Of a DNA stretch of 16,517 nt, positions 6,793 through 13,263 are shown piece after piece. The notes beneath the pieces are model-generated. The model made no database searches. It was not told the DNA's origin and saw only the letters and a list, made by a program, of their open reading frames with translations. This stretch comes from Verrucomicrobiota bacterium. GTDB lineage: Bacteria > Verrucomicrobiota > Verrucomicrobiia > Chthoniobacterales > UBA10450. The translations under genes and the position numbers were made by a program. Positions within the stretch are counted from its first letter, which is position 1. Every line of letters begins with the position of its first letter. The stretch spans positions 1-16,517 of the forward strand of contig QHON01000022.1 of the NCBI GenBank assembly GCA_003218815.1, read 5' to 3'.

Positions 6793-7905
6793 ATGAACGC
6801 CTCGGCAAAGAACGTTCGCAAAGAGAAGAGAAAGATTGTCGATCCTAAGAATGGCACCGATCCAATCGAAGCTGCTGAGGAAGCTGGGCTGCGTTATGTA
6901 AGCGACACTCAACCCGGTTACACGCGCAAGGCGAACGGGGAGGCCTTCGAATATTTCGATACGGATAGAAAGTCGATTCGTGACGAACAAAGGCTCGCAC
7001 GCATTAAGCGGCTGGCCATTCCTCCAGCTTGGAGTGAAGTCTGGATTTGTCCGTCCCCAAATGGACATATCCAAGCCACCGGGCGCGACGCCCGTAGGCG
7101 CAAACAATATCGTTACCATGATCGTTGGCGCGAGATGCGCGATGCAAACAAGTATGAGCGACTGGCTAGTTTTGGAAAAGCGCTGCCGAAAATTGAGCAA
7201 CGCCTAAGGAAAGATCTGGCTCTGCCTGGTCTGTCGCGAGAAAAAGTGCTTGCGACGGTCGTTCAGCTTCTCGAGCAAAGCCTGATTCGCATTGGCAATG
7301 AAGAGTACGCGCGCGAAAACAAATCGTTCGGTCTTACCACTATGCTAGATCGACATGTTGACGTGAAAGGATCGAAGCTACGTTTTCGATTTCGTGGCAA
7401 AAGCGGGCGGCAGCACGAGGTAGATGTAACTGATCGCCGGATCGCGCGGATTGTGTCGCGGCTGCAGGATTTGCCCGGCCAGAGCCTGTTTCAGTGCGTC
7501 GATGACGAGGGCAAGGTGCGCGACATCACTTCGCAGGACGTAAACGAGTATCTGCGCAAGATTACAGGTGAAGATTTCACGGCGAAAGATTTTCGCACCT
7601 GGGCGGGAACAGTACTCGCCGCGATCGCGCTCAGCACGGCTGGTGCGTTTGAAACAAAGAAGCAAGCCAAAGCCAACGTTAAAAACGCAATCGGGGCGGT
7701 TGCAAAGATTCTTGGCAACACCCCGGCGGTTTGCCGAGAGTGTTACATTCATCCTTCCGTGGTTGAAGCTTACTTCAACGGAAATTTCATCAACAGTTTC
7801 AAAGCAAAGACAGAGGAAGAAGTCGAAAAAGAAATTGATCTTGCTTCGGCACAAGTGGCGGTTCTAAAGCTTTTGCAAAACGACGCGTTAACAAAAGCTA
7901 CCTGA
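6793..7905 (+). CDS. DNA topoisomerase IB (poxvirus/bacterial type)
   Basis: A 370-residue type IB topoisomerase, which relaxes supercoils through a 3'-phosphotyrosyl intermediate. The N-terminal domain contains GLRYVSDTQPGYTR and the diagnostic AIPPAWSEVWICPSPNGHIQATGRDARRRKQYRYH run. Catalytic residues can be placed by motif: Arg166 (in LIRIGNEEY), Lys203 (FRGKSG), Arg268 (FRTWAGT), Asn309 (LGNTPAV, Asn in place of the poxvirus His, as in the Deinococcus enzyme) and the nucleophile Tyr318 (CYIHPSV). Their spacing of 37, 65, 41 and 9 residues equals that of the Deinococcus radiodurans enzyme. I chose ATG 6793 because homology begins shortly after it. An in-frame TTG at 6697, overlapping the DUF1844 stop, would add 32 residues with no family resemblance. 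It is the last gene of the plus-strand cluster. Confidence 0.95.
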   Translation: MNASAKNVRKEKRKIVDPKNGTDPIEAAEEAGLRYVSDTQPGYTRKANGEAFEYFDTDRKSIRDEQRLARIKRLAIPPAWSEVWICPSPNGHIQATGRDARRRKQYRYHDRWREMRDANKYERLASFGKALPKIEQRLRKDLALPGLSREKVLATVVQLLEQSLIRIGNEEYARENKSFGLTTMLDRHVDVKGSKLRFRFRGKSGRQHEVDVTDRRIARIVSRLQDLPGQSLFQCVDDEGKVRDITSQDVNEYLRKITGEDFTAKDFRTWAGTVLAAIALSTAGAFETKKQAKANVKNAIGAVAKILGNTPAVCRECYIHPSVVEAYFNGNFINSFKAKTEEEVEKEIDLASAQVAVLKLLQNDALTKAT

Positions 7906-7918
7906 CGATCAGCAACAT

Positions 7919-8950
7919 TTATTCGCGGGAAGCGGCGCGCCGTGTCGGAGTGGCGCTTGGCTTCGCCTTTGTGCTCTTGCGAACGTTGATTGTTTGCCTC
8001 GCCGCCGATGCGGTTTGCTGTTGCTCTTCGGGATATTTTTTTGTCGTCGGCCAGATTAGACGCCACGGTTGGGTTTTCACTGTTTCGCTGAAATCTTTGA
8101 TGTTGCGTGCGGCGGGATCGAGATCGTTCATGGTGGCTTTCAATCGCTCGGAGGAATCGCGGAAGTTCTGGAGTGAGACGCCGATATTGTTGTTGTCTGT
8201 GAGCTCTGTGCTGATTTTCTCTATGTTGTTAAGCGAATGTGAGAGAGCGGCATCAGGCGCGGTTAAATCGGCAAGATGCTCGCCGAACGTTTTAAACTCG
8301 CCGAGCGCGAGGTTCAGCTCGGAATTTTCGTCGGTAAGGCGACTAAGATTTTGCGCCGTGTTCTGAAGATCCTTCATGGTGGAAGTAGCTTCTGCAGCTA
8401 CCGGTTTGATAACTTCGAGCATCTTGGCCGCGGCTTCACCGAAATCCGGAACACGTTCGCCAGGGAACATTTCACCGTCTTTCGCGCGACCGGAGTTTTG
8501 CGTCCCCTGTGTGATGTCGATTGCCATGTCGCCGAGCAATCCCAACTGCATCAGCCGGGCGTGTGCATCGCGGTAGACAGCCGCTCTCTTGTCCACCTGC
8601 ACCTCGATCCGAACTTCGTATTTCGGCTGGTTTGGTTTGGCTTCTGTAGGCGTGGGGCTAGGGGTCGCGCCTGGCTCGGGTGGGTGCAATTCGGCGTCAG
8701 CCTTTTGCGCGCGCTCATCTTCTTCGCGCGAGACTGGCGAAAATAATTTCTGCACCTGGCCAATTTTTCGGCCTGCCAGCATAACGGGCGCGCCTACTTT
8801 GATCCCAGCAGCATTATCAAAATAGATTTTGTAGGTCACGAGCGGCCGGAAAAGCCCTGGGGCACCCAGCAGGACGAGAACAAAGGCCAACACGGCTACT
8901 GTGCCGATCACCAGCAGACCGGTCATTATTTCATTTCTTTGCAATTGCAT
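7919..8950 (-). CDS. mlaD: MlaD-type MCE-domain lipid-transport protein
   Basis: A 343-residue substrate-binding component of an Mla-type ABC transporter, which moves phospholipids between the Gram-negative membranes. It has one N-terminal membrane segment (about residues 10-30) and an MCE domain (about 38-165) starting YKIYFDNAAGIKVGAPVMLAGRKIGQV and ending with GLLGDMAIDIT and GE. A long helical, probably coiled-coil region follows (about 170-290), then a basic Ala/Thr/Arg-rich tail. The MCE domain is interrupted at about 71-108 by a charged, Pro-rich insert (TPSPTPTEA). Last gene of mlaE-mlaF-mlaD; it overlaps the mlaF end by 20 nt. The start ATG 8950-8948 is backed by GAAGGA 8 nt upstream. 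A second ATG (Met9) is possible. Its stop lies only 13 nt from the convergent topoisomerase stop. Confidence 0.92.
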   Translation of the reverse strand: MQLQRNEIMTGLLVIGTVAVLAFVLVLLGAPGLFRPLVTYKIYFDNAAGIKVGAPVMLAGRKIGQVQKLFSPVSREEDERAQKADAELHPPEPGATPSPTPTEAKPNQPKYEVRIEVQVDKRAAVYRDAHARLMQLGLLGDMAIDITQGTQNSGRAKDGEMFPGERVPDFGEAAAKMLEVIKPVAAEATSTMKDLQNTAQNLSRLTDENSELNLALGEFKTFGEHLADLTAPDAALSHSLNNIEKISTELTDNNNIGVSLQNFRDSSERLKATMNDLDPAARNIKDFSETVKTQPWRLIWPTTKKYPEEQQQTASAARQTINVRKSTKAKPSATPTRRAASRE

Positions 8951-9701
8951 CTTGGCTGTCCTTCAGAATGGGGCCTTCAGTGCTTCCGCTCAAGAACTGA
9001 GCGACCACGGGGTTGGTCGATTTTTTGAATTGTTCGGGTTCGGCGTCTTCAATGATTTTGCCTTGATAGAGCATCGCCATTCGCGTGCCGATGTGAAATG
9101 CGCTGCCCATTTCGTGTGTTACTGTAATTGACGTTACCCTTGATTTTTCACTCAAGCTGATGATTAATTCGTCAATCACGGAAGCAATGACTGGATCGAG
9201 ACCAGCCGAGGGCTCATCTAGGAGAACCAGTTGCGGCTCCAGGACGAGCGCGCGTGCCAGGCTGACGCGTTTTCTCATGCCCCCGCTTAGCTCCGAAGGC
9301 AGCAGCTCCTTGGCATCTTGCATGCCGACGAGTTCAAGCTTTTGATCGACAATCTCGTCGATTTCCTGGCGCGATTTATCGGTAACCTCTTCTAGCGGAA
9401 GGGCGACATTGTCGCGAACATTGCGCGAGCTAAGTAGCGCTGAATATTGATAGACCATGCCGATGTGTTGACGGACTTGCTGCAATTTCCGGCGACGCAG
9501 CCGCGTGATTTCAAATTGTTTAAAAAAGATTGAACCGGAGTTCGGGCGCAAAGTCCCGAGGATGAGACGTAGGATTGTGCTTTTGCCGCTGCCGGTTTGA
9601 CCCATAACGACGAGGCGATCCTTGGGTTGAACCTTCAGCGAAAGCCCGTCTAGCACTGTTTTTTCCTCAAATTGCATGTGCACGTCGCGCAGCTCGACCA
9701 T
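8931..9701 (-). CDS. mlaF: MlaF-type ABC transporter ATP-binding protein
   Basis: A 256-residue cytoplasmic ATPase that powers the MlaE permease. It shows Walker A GQTGSGKST (34-42), a Q-loop near YQYSAL (84-89), the signature LSGGMRKR (138-145), Walker B LVLLDEP (158-164, catalytic Glu163), the D-loop SAGLD and the H-loop His196 (VTHEMG). The C-terminal FLSG segment is typical of the MlaF/Ttg2A group. I chose ATG 9701 because homology begins at VELRDV. The alternative GTG at 9722 forms a GTGA overlap with the mlaE stop and would add seven residues. A much longer frame back to 9860 lies inside mlaE and encodes a compositionally odd Arg/His-rich peptide. Genes upstream (mlaE) and downstream (mlaD) complete the membrane part of the transporter. 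Confidence 0.95.
   Translation of the reverse strand: MVELRDVHMQFEEKTVLDGLSLKVQPKDRLVVMGQTGSGKSTILRLILGTLRPNSGSIFFKQFEITRLRRRKLQQVRQHIGMVYQYSALLSSRNVRDNVALPLEEVTDKSRQEIDEIVDQKLELVGMQDAKELLPSELSGGMRKRVSLARALVLEPQLVLLDEPSAGLDPVIASVIDELIISLSEKSRVTSITVTHEMGSAFHIGTRMAMLYQGKIIEDAEPEQFKKSTNPVVAQFLSGSTEGPILKDSQDAIAKK
8959..8964 (-). promoter_or_regulatory. Shine-Dalgarno sequence of mlaD
   Basis: On the minus strand GAAGGA stands 8 nt before the ATG at 8950, inside the 3' end of mlaF. It decides the start in favour of 8950 over Met9. It is the only good Shine-Dalgarno sequence I noticed among the starts checked in this window. Confidence 0.65.
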
Positions 9702-9718
9702 GTGGGAGTTCGCTGCGT

Positions 9719-10573
9719 TCACGTGGGAAAAAACGTTGTGTAAACGATGTTGTAAAGCGTATCGACGCCGATCACGGTGGTGATGGCGGTGACGACGCTC
9801 GAAGTTGTGGCGGTGCCAACCCCAGCGGCGCCACCTTTCACGGTCAATCCCCGATAGCATGCGATTGCGCTGATGAGCAAGCCGAACATCAAGCTTTTGA
9901 GCACCCCAGTGATGATGTCGCGGATGAGTAACGCGTCTTTTACGAGATCGAGAAAGTAGGGGAAAGCGATGCTAAAATAAGCGCGAGAAATCAGGCTGCT
10001 GGCGAAAATCGCTGAGATGTTGGAAACAGTGGAGAGACAAGGCATTAAGAAAAACAATGCCAGCATCCTTGGCGCGACAAGAAACCGGAGCGGCCCAATT
10101 CCCATCGCCTCGATCGCCTCGACCTCTTCGGAGACTTGCATTGTCCCGAGCTCGGCGGTGAAAGCTGCACCGATTCTCGCGGCCAGCATAATACCAGTAA
10201 GCAGCGGGCCAAGTTCCCGCGTAAAACCGATTGCCACCAAGCCAGGGATAAGACGCTCGGTCCCGAATCGCTGAAGCTGGTAACCAGTCAATAACGCCAT
10301 CGTCAAGCCGAGGAAAAATGAAACGAGTCCAACCAGAGGCACCGAGTCCACACCCGCGCGCTCGGTGTGGCGAAAGAAACTCGCCGCACGAAAGGGCACG
10401 CGGCCATGGCGAAGGCGGTCGATTGTTTCTTCAAACGTGTGCGCAATGAACCAGAACATGCTCCCAACTTCGCGCAGGAAATCGCGACTTAGCTGACCGA
10501 TGTCTTGTACAACCACAATCGGATTCGTCGGAATTGCTTCGCCGGGCTCAGAGTTCCGTTGGGTATTAGCCAT
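9719..10573 (-). CDS. mlaE: MlaE-type ABC transporter permease
   Basis: A 284-residue inner-membrane permease of the MlaE/YrbE family. A soluble N-terminal stretch (about 1-70) is followed by several hydrophobic segments, the first at about VPLVGLVSFFLGLTMALLTG. Next is the family core GFTRELGPLLTGIMLAARIGAAFTAELGTMQVSEEVEAIEAMGI, which contains the coupling region contacted by MlaF, and then RFLVAPRMLALFFLMP. The C-terminus has the conserved ACYRGLTVKGGAAGVGTATTSSVV region. The family works as a dimer with two MlaF and a ring of MlaD. I chose ATG 10573; a GTG two codons upstream (10579) is also possible. First gene of the mla operon, divergent from the asparaginase gene. No mlaC or mlaB lies in this window. 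Confidence 0.95.
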   Translation of the reverse strand: MANTQRNSEPGEAIPTNPIVVVQDIGQLSRDFLREVGSMFWFIAHTFEETIDRLRHGRVPFRAASFFRHTERAGVDSVPLVGLVSFFLGLTMALLTGYQLQRFGTERLIPGLVAIGFTRELGPLLTGIMLAARIGAAFTAELGTMQVSEEVEAIEAMGIGPLRFLVAPRMLALFFLMPCLSTVSNISAIFASSLISRAYFSIAFPYFLDLVKDALLIRDIITGVLKSLMFGLLISAIACYRGLTVKGGAAGVGTATTSSVVTAITTVIGVDTLYNIVYTTFFPT

Positions 10574-10772
10574 GTCCACGAGAAGTTGCCCCAGTTCGTC
10601 GTGTGGAAAAGTAGAAAGTTGAGGCGTTTAGGACAAAGCATGGCTCCGATGTAGAAAATGTCGTTTGATCATCTGGCAGGTTAACGCCTTTACCCCGGCA
10701 TGAAGGCTCTCGACACAAAGCTCTCCGGTGCGTTAGGATCGGCGCCTGCCTTCAGATTTGGTCCAGCACAAT

Positions 10773-11849
10773 GTGAAATTGTCTCGCACGGCGAATTGCT
10801 TCTTTGCCGTCGCGCTATTTAGTGCCGGGGCGCCGGCGCTCGCTCAAGAACAAGCGGGTCGCGGGAACGGTCCGAGCGAAGGACGACCAGACGATCTGCC
10901 AAACATGCAAACGAAACATTTCGGACTTGTGACACACGGGGGCGCTGGAACGATCGAGCGTAGCAAAATGACGCCTGAACGTGAGCGCGAATATCGTGCG
11001 GGAATCGAGCGTGGGCTCTCGGCGGGTTACGAAATTCTCAAGCGCGGCGGGTCGAGCCTCGACGCGACGGAGGCCGTCGTGCGCGTGTTCGAGGACGATC
11101 CGAATTTCAACGCGGGTCGCGGCTCCGTCTTTACAAGTATTGGAACCAATGAACTCGATGCTGCTGTTATGGACGGCAAAACGCTCAGGGCCGGTGCGGT
11201 TGCGTGTTTAGAGCACATCAAAAATCCGGTCAGCCTGGCCCGGCTGGTTATGGAAAAATCCGGACACGTGATGATGGCCGGCGAAGGTGCGGAAGCGTTT
11301 GGGAAGAAGAACGGGGCGGATTTTGTCGAGCAAAAATATTTTTATACAAAGGAACGTTGGGATGCTTTGGAAAAGGTAAAAGCGGCAGAGAAAAGCGGCG
11401 GATCGGGCGGTAAGAAATTTATCATCTCCGACCAAGATCGACATGGCACCGTCGGTGCAGTCGCGCTCGATAAAAACGGCAATCTCGCCGCGGCCACTTC
11501 GACCGGCGGAACAACTAATAAGCGGCCCGGGCGAGTGGGCGATTCACCGGTCATCGGGGCGGGCACCTACGCGAACAACGCAACATGTGCTGTCTCCGCT
11601 ACTGGTGATGGAGAATATTTTATTCGCGCAACCGTCGGACACGATATTTCGGCCCTGATGGAATATCGCGGAATGTCACTTAAGGAGGCTGCGCAGGCCG
11701 TTCTCGATAAAGTGGCCAAGCTCGGCGGCACCGGGGGGTTGATCGCGATCGACCGCCAAGGCAACATCGTCTTGCCGTTTAACACCTCTGGAATGTACCG
11801 AGGATACGTCGATCCAAACGGCAAATTCGTTGTGGAGATTTACAAGTAG
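10773..11849 (+). CDS. Secreted isoaspartyl peptidase / plant-type L-asparaginase
   Basis: An N-terminal-nucleophile hydrolase of the Ntn asparaginase 2 family that cleaves isoaspartyl dipeptides and/or asparagine. The alpha part begins LVTHGGAGTIERS and contains SLDATEAVVRVFEDDPNFNAGRGSVF and ELDAAVMDG. The autocleavage site precedes Thr226 in DRHGTVGAVALD. The beta part holds TSTGGTTNKRPGRVGDSPVIGAGTYA with the substrate-binding Arg and Asp. The N-terminus (KLSRTANCFFAVALFSAGAPALAQ) is a good signal peptide, which points to a periplasmic enzyme. I chose the GTG at 10773 because it places a basic n-region before the hydrophobic core. A TTG at 10758 adds five residues and cannot be excluded. 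The TAG stop lies within a GTAG that begins a REP-like element. Confidence 0.93.
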   Translation: MKLSRTANCFFAVALFSAGAPALAQEQAGRGNGPSEGRPDDLPNMQTKHFGLVTHGGAGTIERSKMTPEREREYRAGIERGLSAGYEILKRGGSSLDATEAVVRVFEDDPNFNAGRGSVFTSIGTNELDAAVMDGKTLRAGAVACLEHIKNPVSLARLVMEKSGHVMMAGEGAEAFGKKNGADFVEQKYFYTKERWDALEKVKAAEKSGGSGGKKFIISDQDRHGTVGAVALDKNGNLAAATSTGGTTNKRPGRVGDSPVIGAGTYANNATCAVSATGDGEYFIRATVGHDISALMEYRGMSLKEAAQAVLDKVAKLGGTGGLIAIDRQGNIVLPFNTSGMYRGYVDPNGKFVVEIYK

Positions 11850-11894
11850 CCTTCGTTTTGGTCGAAAAGCGTTCGCTGCGGCGAGCGCCTCTAC
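11846..11894. repeat. REP-like GTAG...CTAC palindromic element at the asparaginase stop
   Basis: GTAG at 11846-11849 contains the asparaginase stop codon, and CTAC closes the element at 11891-11894. Inside is an 8-bp hairpin, GCGTTCGC (11869-11876) with GCGAGCGC (11881-11888), including one G-U pair, around the loop TGCG. A weaker TTCG/CGAA pairing lies in the left half. The hairpin next to a GTAG foot resembles REP units mobilised by RAYT proteins. It may also act as a transcription barrier. GTAG is common by chance, so this is tentative. Confidence 0.35.
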
Positions 11895-11900
11895 AATTCC

Positions 11901-12620
11901 ATGATCATGTTGCCCGCGTTTTCTGCTGTCATTCCTGCTTTCAATGAGGCCTCGCGTATCGATGAAACGTTGCGTCTAACGCTGGATTATCTTCGCAACG
12001 CCAGCCCTGAGAGCGAATTAATCGTCGTGAATGATGGATCGACGGACGCAACGTCACTAATCGCACGGGAAGCGTTAGAAGCGGCGAAGATTGAAACCCG
12101 TTTGCTCGAGAATTTTCCAAATCGCGGCAAAGGGGCCGCTGTGCGTTTGGGATTACTGGCGGCGCAAAAGCCGATCGCTCTTTTCTTCGATGCCGATCTT
12201 TCTACGCCCTTGGAGGAGACGCCGAAGATGATCGAACCGATTGCCCACGGCGAGGTCGACATCGCGTTTGGCTCGCGTGCGCTGGACCGCCGCTTGATCG
12301 GCCAGCATCAACCGTGGCGGCGTGAACAGGCGGGTCGCGTTTTTAATCTGCTGGTGCGCTTCGCCACCGACCTGCCGTTTTGGGATACGCAGTGTGGTTT
12401 CAAAGCATTTCGTATCGACGTCTGCCGTCCCATTTTCGAAGCCGCTCGCATCGATGGCTTCGCCTTCGACGTCGAGCTGCTTTATCTGGCACAACGTGCC
12501 GGGTTACGCATCCGCGAAATTCCGGTGCGCTGGAATCATGCCGAGGGGAGCAAGGTCCATTTCATCTACGACAGCTTGCGGATGCTGCGGGAAGTGATCG
12601 TGCTGAGGACGCAGCAATGA
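11901..12620 (+). CDS. Family 2 glycosyltransferase, ALG5-like (dolichyl/polyprenyl-phosphate sugar synthase type)
   Basis: A 239-residue GT-A fold glycosyltransferase. It shows FSAVIPAFNEASRI (7-20), the nucleotide-binding VVNDGSTD (42-49), NRGKGAAVRLGL (74-85), the metal-binding DAD of FFDADLSTP (D97-x-D99), and the downstream segments TQCGFKAF and FAFDVELLYLAQRAG with the acceptor-side VRWNH. This pattern is that of ALG5/DPM1-like enzymes, which transfer glucose or another sugar from a nucleotide sugar to a polyprenyl phosphate. No C-terminal membrane segment is present, so it probably acts as a soluble or peripheral protein at the inner membrane. The ATG at 11901 is 51 nt after the asparaginase stop, behind a palindromic element; ATG 11907 is an alternative. 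The donor sugar cannot be told from the sequence. Confidence 0.92.
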   Translation: MIMLPAFSAVIPAFNEASRIDETLRLTLDYLRNASPESELIVVNDGSTDATSLIAREALEAAKIETRLLENFPNRGKGAAVRLGLLAAQKPIALFFDADLSTPLEETPKMIEPIAHGEVDIAFGSRALDRRLIGQHQPWRREQAGRVFNLLVRFATDLPFWDTQCGFKAFRIDVCRPIFEAARIDGFAFDVELLYLAQRAGLRIREIPVRWNHAEGSKVHFIYDSLRMLREVIVLRTQQ

Positions 12621-12677
12621 TCTAACGGCGGTGCGGCCAACGCCAAAATTTGAAGGCAGGAAATGGTAAACAAAGCG

Positions 12678-12713
12678 GGCGCGCAATTCGGCTCCCGGCT
12701 CATCTTGCGCGCC
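12678..12713. terminator. Stem-loop between convergent genes
   Basis: GGCGCGCAA (12678-12686) pairs perfectly with TTGCGCGCC (12705-12713) around an 18-nt loop. It lies between the glycosyltransferase stop (12620) and the stop of the minus-strand small exported protein (12734). Read on the minus strand, the stem is followed by the T-rich GCTTTGTTTACCATTT, so it best suits termination of the minus-strand gene and could work in both directions. Confidence 0.6.
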
Positions 12714-12733
12714 TTGCTTGGATTACTTCTTTG

Positions 12734-13150
12734 CTATTTCTTAACGATCTCGGTGTTCTCGATCATCGCGATGCCGCCGCGTTCCGCGATCTTGCCTTTC
12801 ACGGTAATGCTTTTGCCGCAAAGTTCGGCGAGTTCATCGTTGATTGGCTTATGTTCTCCAACGACGAGGTACGCTTTGCCATCGCTCACGATGCCGACCG
12901 GGCCGCCTCCTTTGATGCATTTGGCCCCGCATGATTGGCCGTGTTTCTCGCCGATTGCATTATGATCGACATAGCACATCATATCGACCACTTCGCCGGT
13001 GACGGTTTTGCCCGCGGCTGCGTCGAGACTTTCTTTGCCGTGCTCGTGTTCTTCCGCGAGCGCAAGCGGAGAGAAAGCCAGAGCCGCGCTGAAGCTGACG
13101 GCTACTGCCACCTTCAAAACGCTTGGTCTGTTTGCAGTTGAATTAAACAT
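12734..13150 (-). CDS. Small exported protein with Cys/His motif and OB-fold-like ends
   Basis: A 138-residue protein with a signal peptide (about residues 1-32, cleavage after LALA), then a His/Glu-rich stretch EEHEHG. I do not recognise a named family. Residues 47-56 (GKTVTGEVVD) and 112-136 (GKSITVKGKIAERGGIAMIENTEIV) look like the strands of a small OB-like beta barrel. Between them is a Cys/His cluster: C59-x3-H63, H70-x3-C74-x3-C78, then GGGPVGIVSDGKAYLVVG and a further C111. The cluster is a plausible metal- or heme-binding site in the periplasm; this is inference. I chose ATG 13150 because the signal peptide starts there; an in-frame start at 13249 would run through the REP-like element and add an Arg-rich segment. 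It lies downstream of carA on the same strand. Confidence 0.82.
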   Translation of the reverse strand: MFNSTANRPSVLKVAVAVSFSAALAFSPLALAEEHEHGKESLDAAAGKTVTGEVVDMMCYVDHNAIGEKHGQSCGAKCIKGGGPVGIVSDGKAYLVVGEHKPINDELAELCGKSITVKGKIAERGGIAMIENTEIVKK

Positions 13151-13187
13151 GAAGAGAGTCTTCTGCCGATTTGCTGCGCGGTCAATT

Positions 13188-13263
13188 GTAGTCGCTCTAC
13201 GAGCGACGCGACGCTCGCGCTGCAAAAATCCCACTGCCGCGCTTCGCACAGCGAAGCAGCTAC
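13188..13263. repeat. REPIN-like element: two inverted GTAG hairpins at the carA stop
   Basis: GTAG at 13188-13191 leads into a perfect 7-bp hairpin GTCGCTC-TAC-GAGCGAC (13191-13207). At the other end GCTTCGC-ACA-GCGAAGC (13241-13257), also a perfect 7-bp stem with a 3-nt loop, is followed by CTAC at 13260-13263. So two REP-like units face each other over 76 nt, and the outer ends GTAGTCGC and GCAGCTAC are themselves largely complementary. This is the layout of a REPIN/BIME. The right-hand GTAG (minus strand) contains the carA stop codon TAG. It may also help end carA transcription or shield its mRNA. Confidence 0.55.

Noticed and set aside
8276..8746. 156-residue plus-strand frame inside mlaD
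   Set aside because: It is antisense to a clear MCE-family gene and shows no recognisable motif.
9702..9860. N-terminal extension of MlaF back to 9860
   Set aside because: It would overlap mlaE by about 140 nt and encodes an Arg/His-rich run unrelated to ABC ATPases; homology begins at the ATG at 9701.
10622..10690. AGGCGTT / AACGCCT distant inverted repeat between mlaE and the asparaginase gene
   Set aside because: Only 7 bp with a 55-nt gap; likely by chance, and not placed like an operator.
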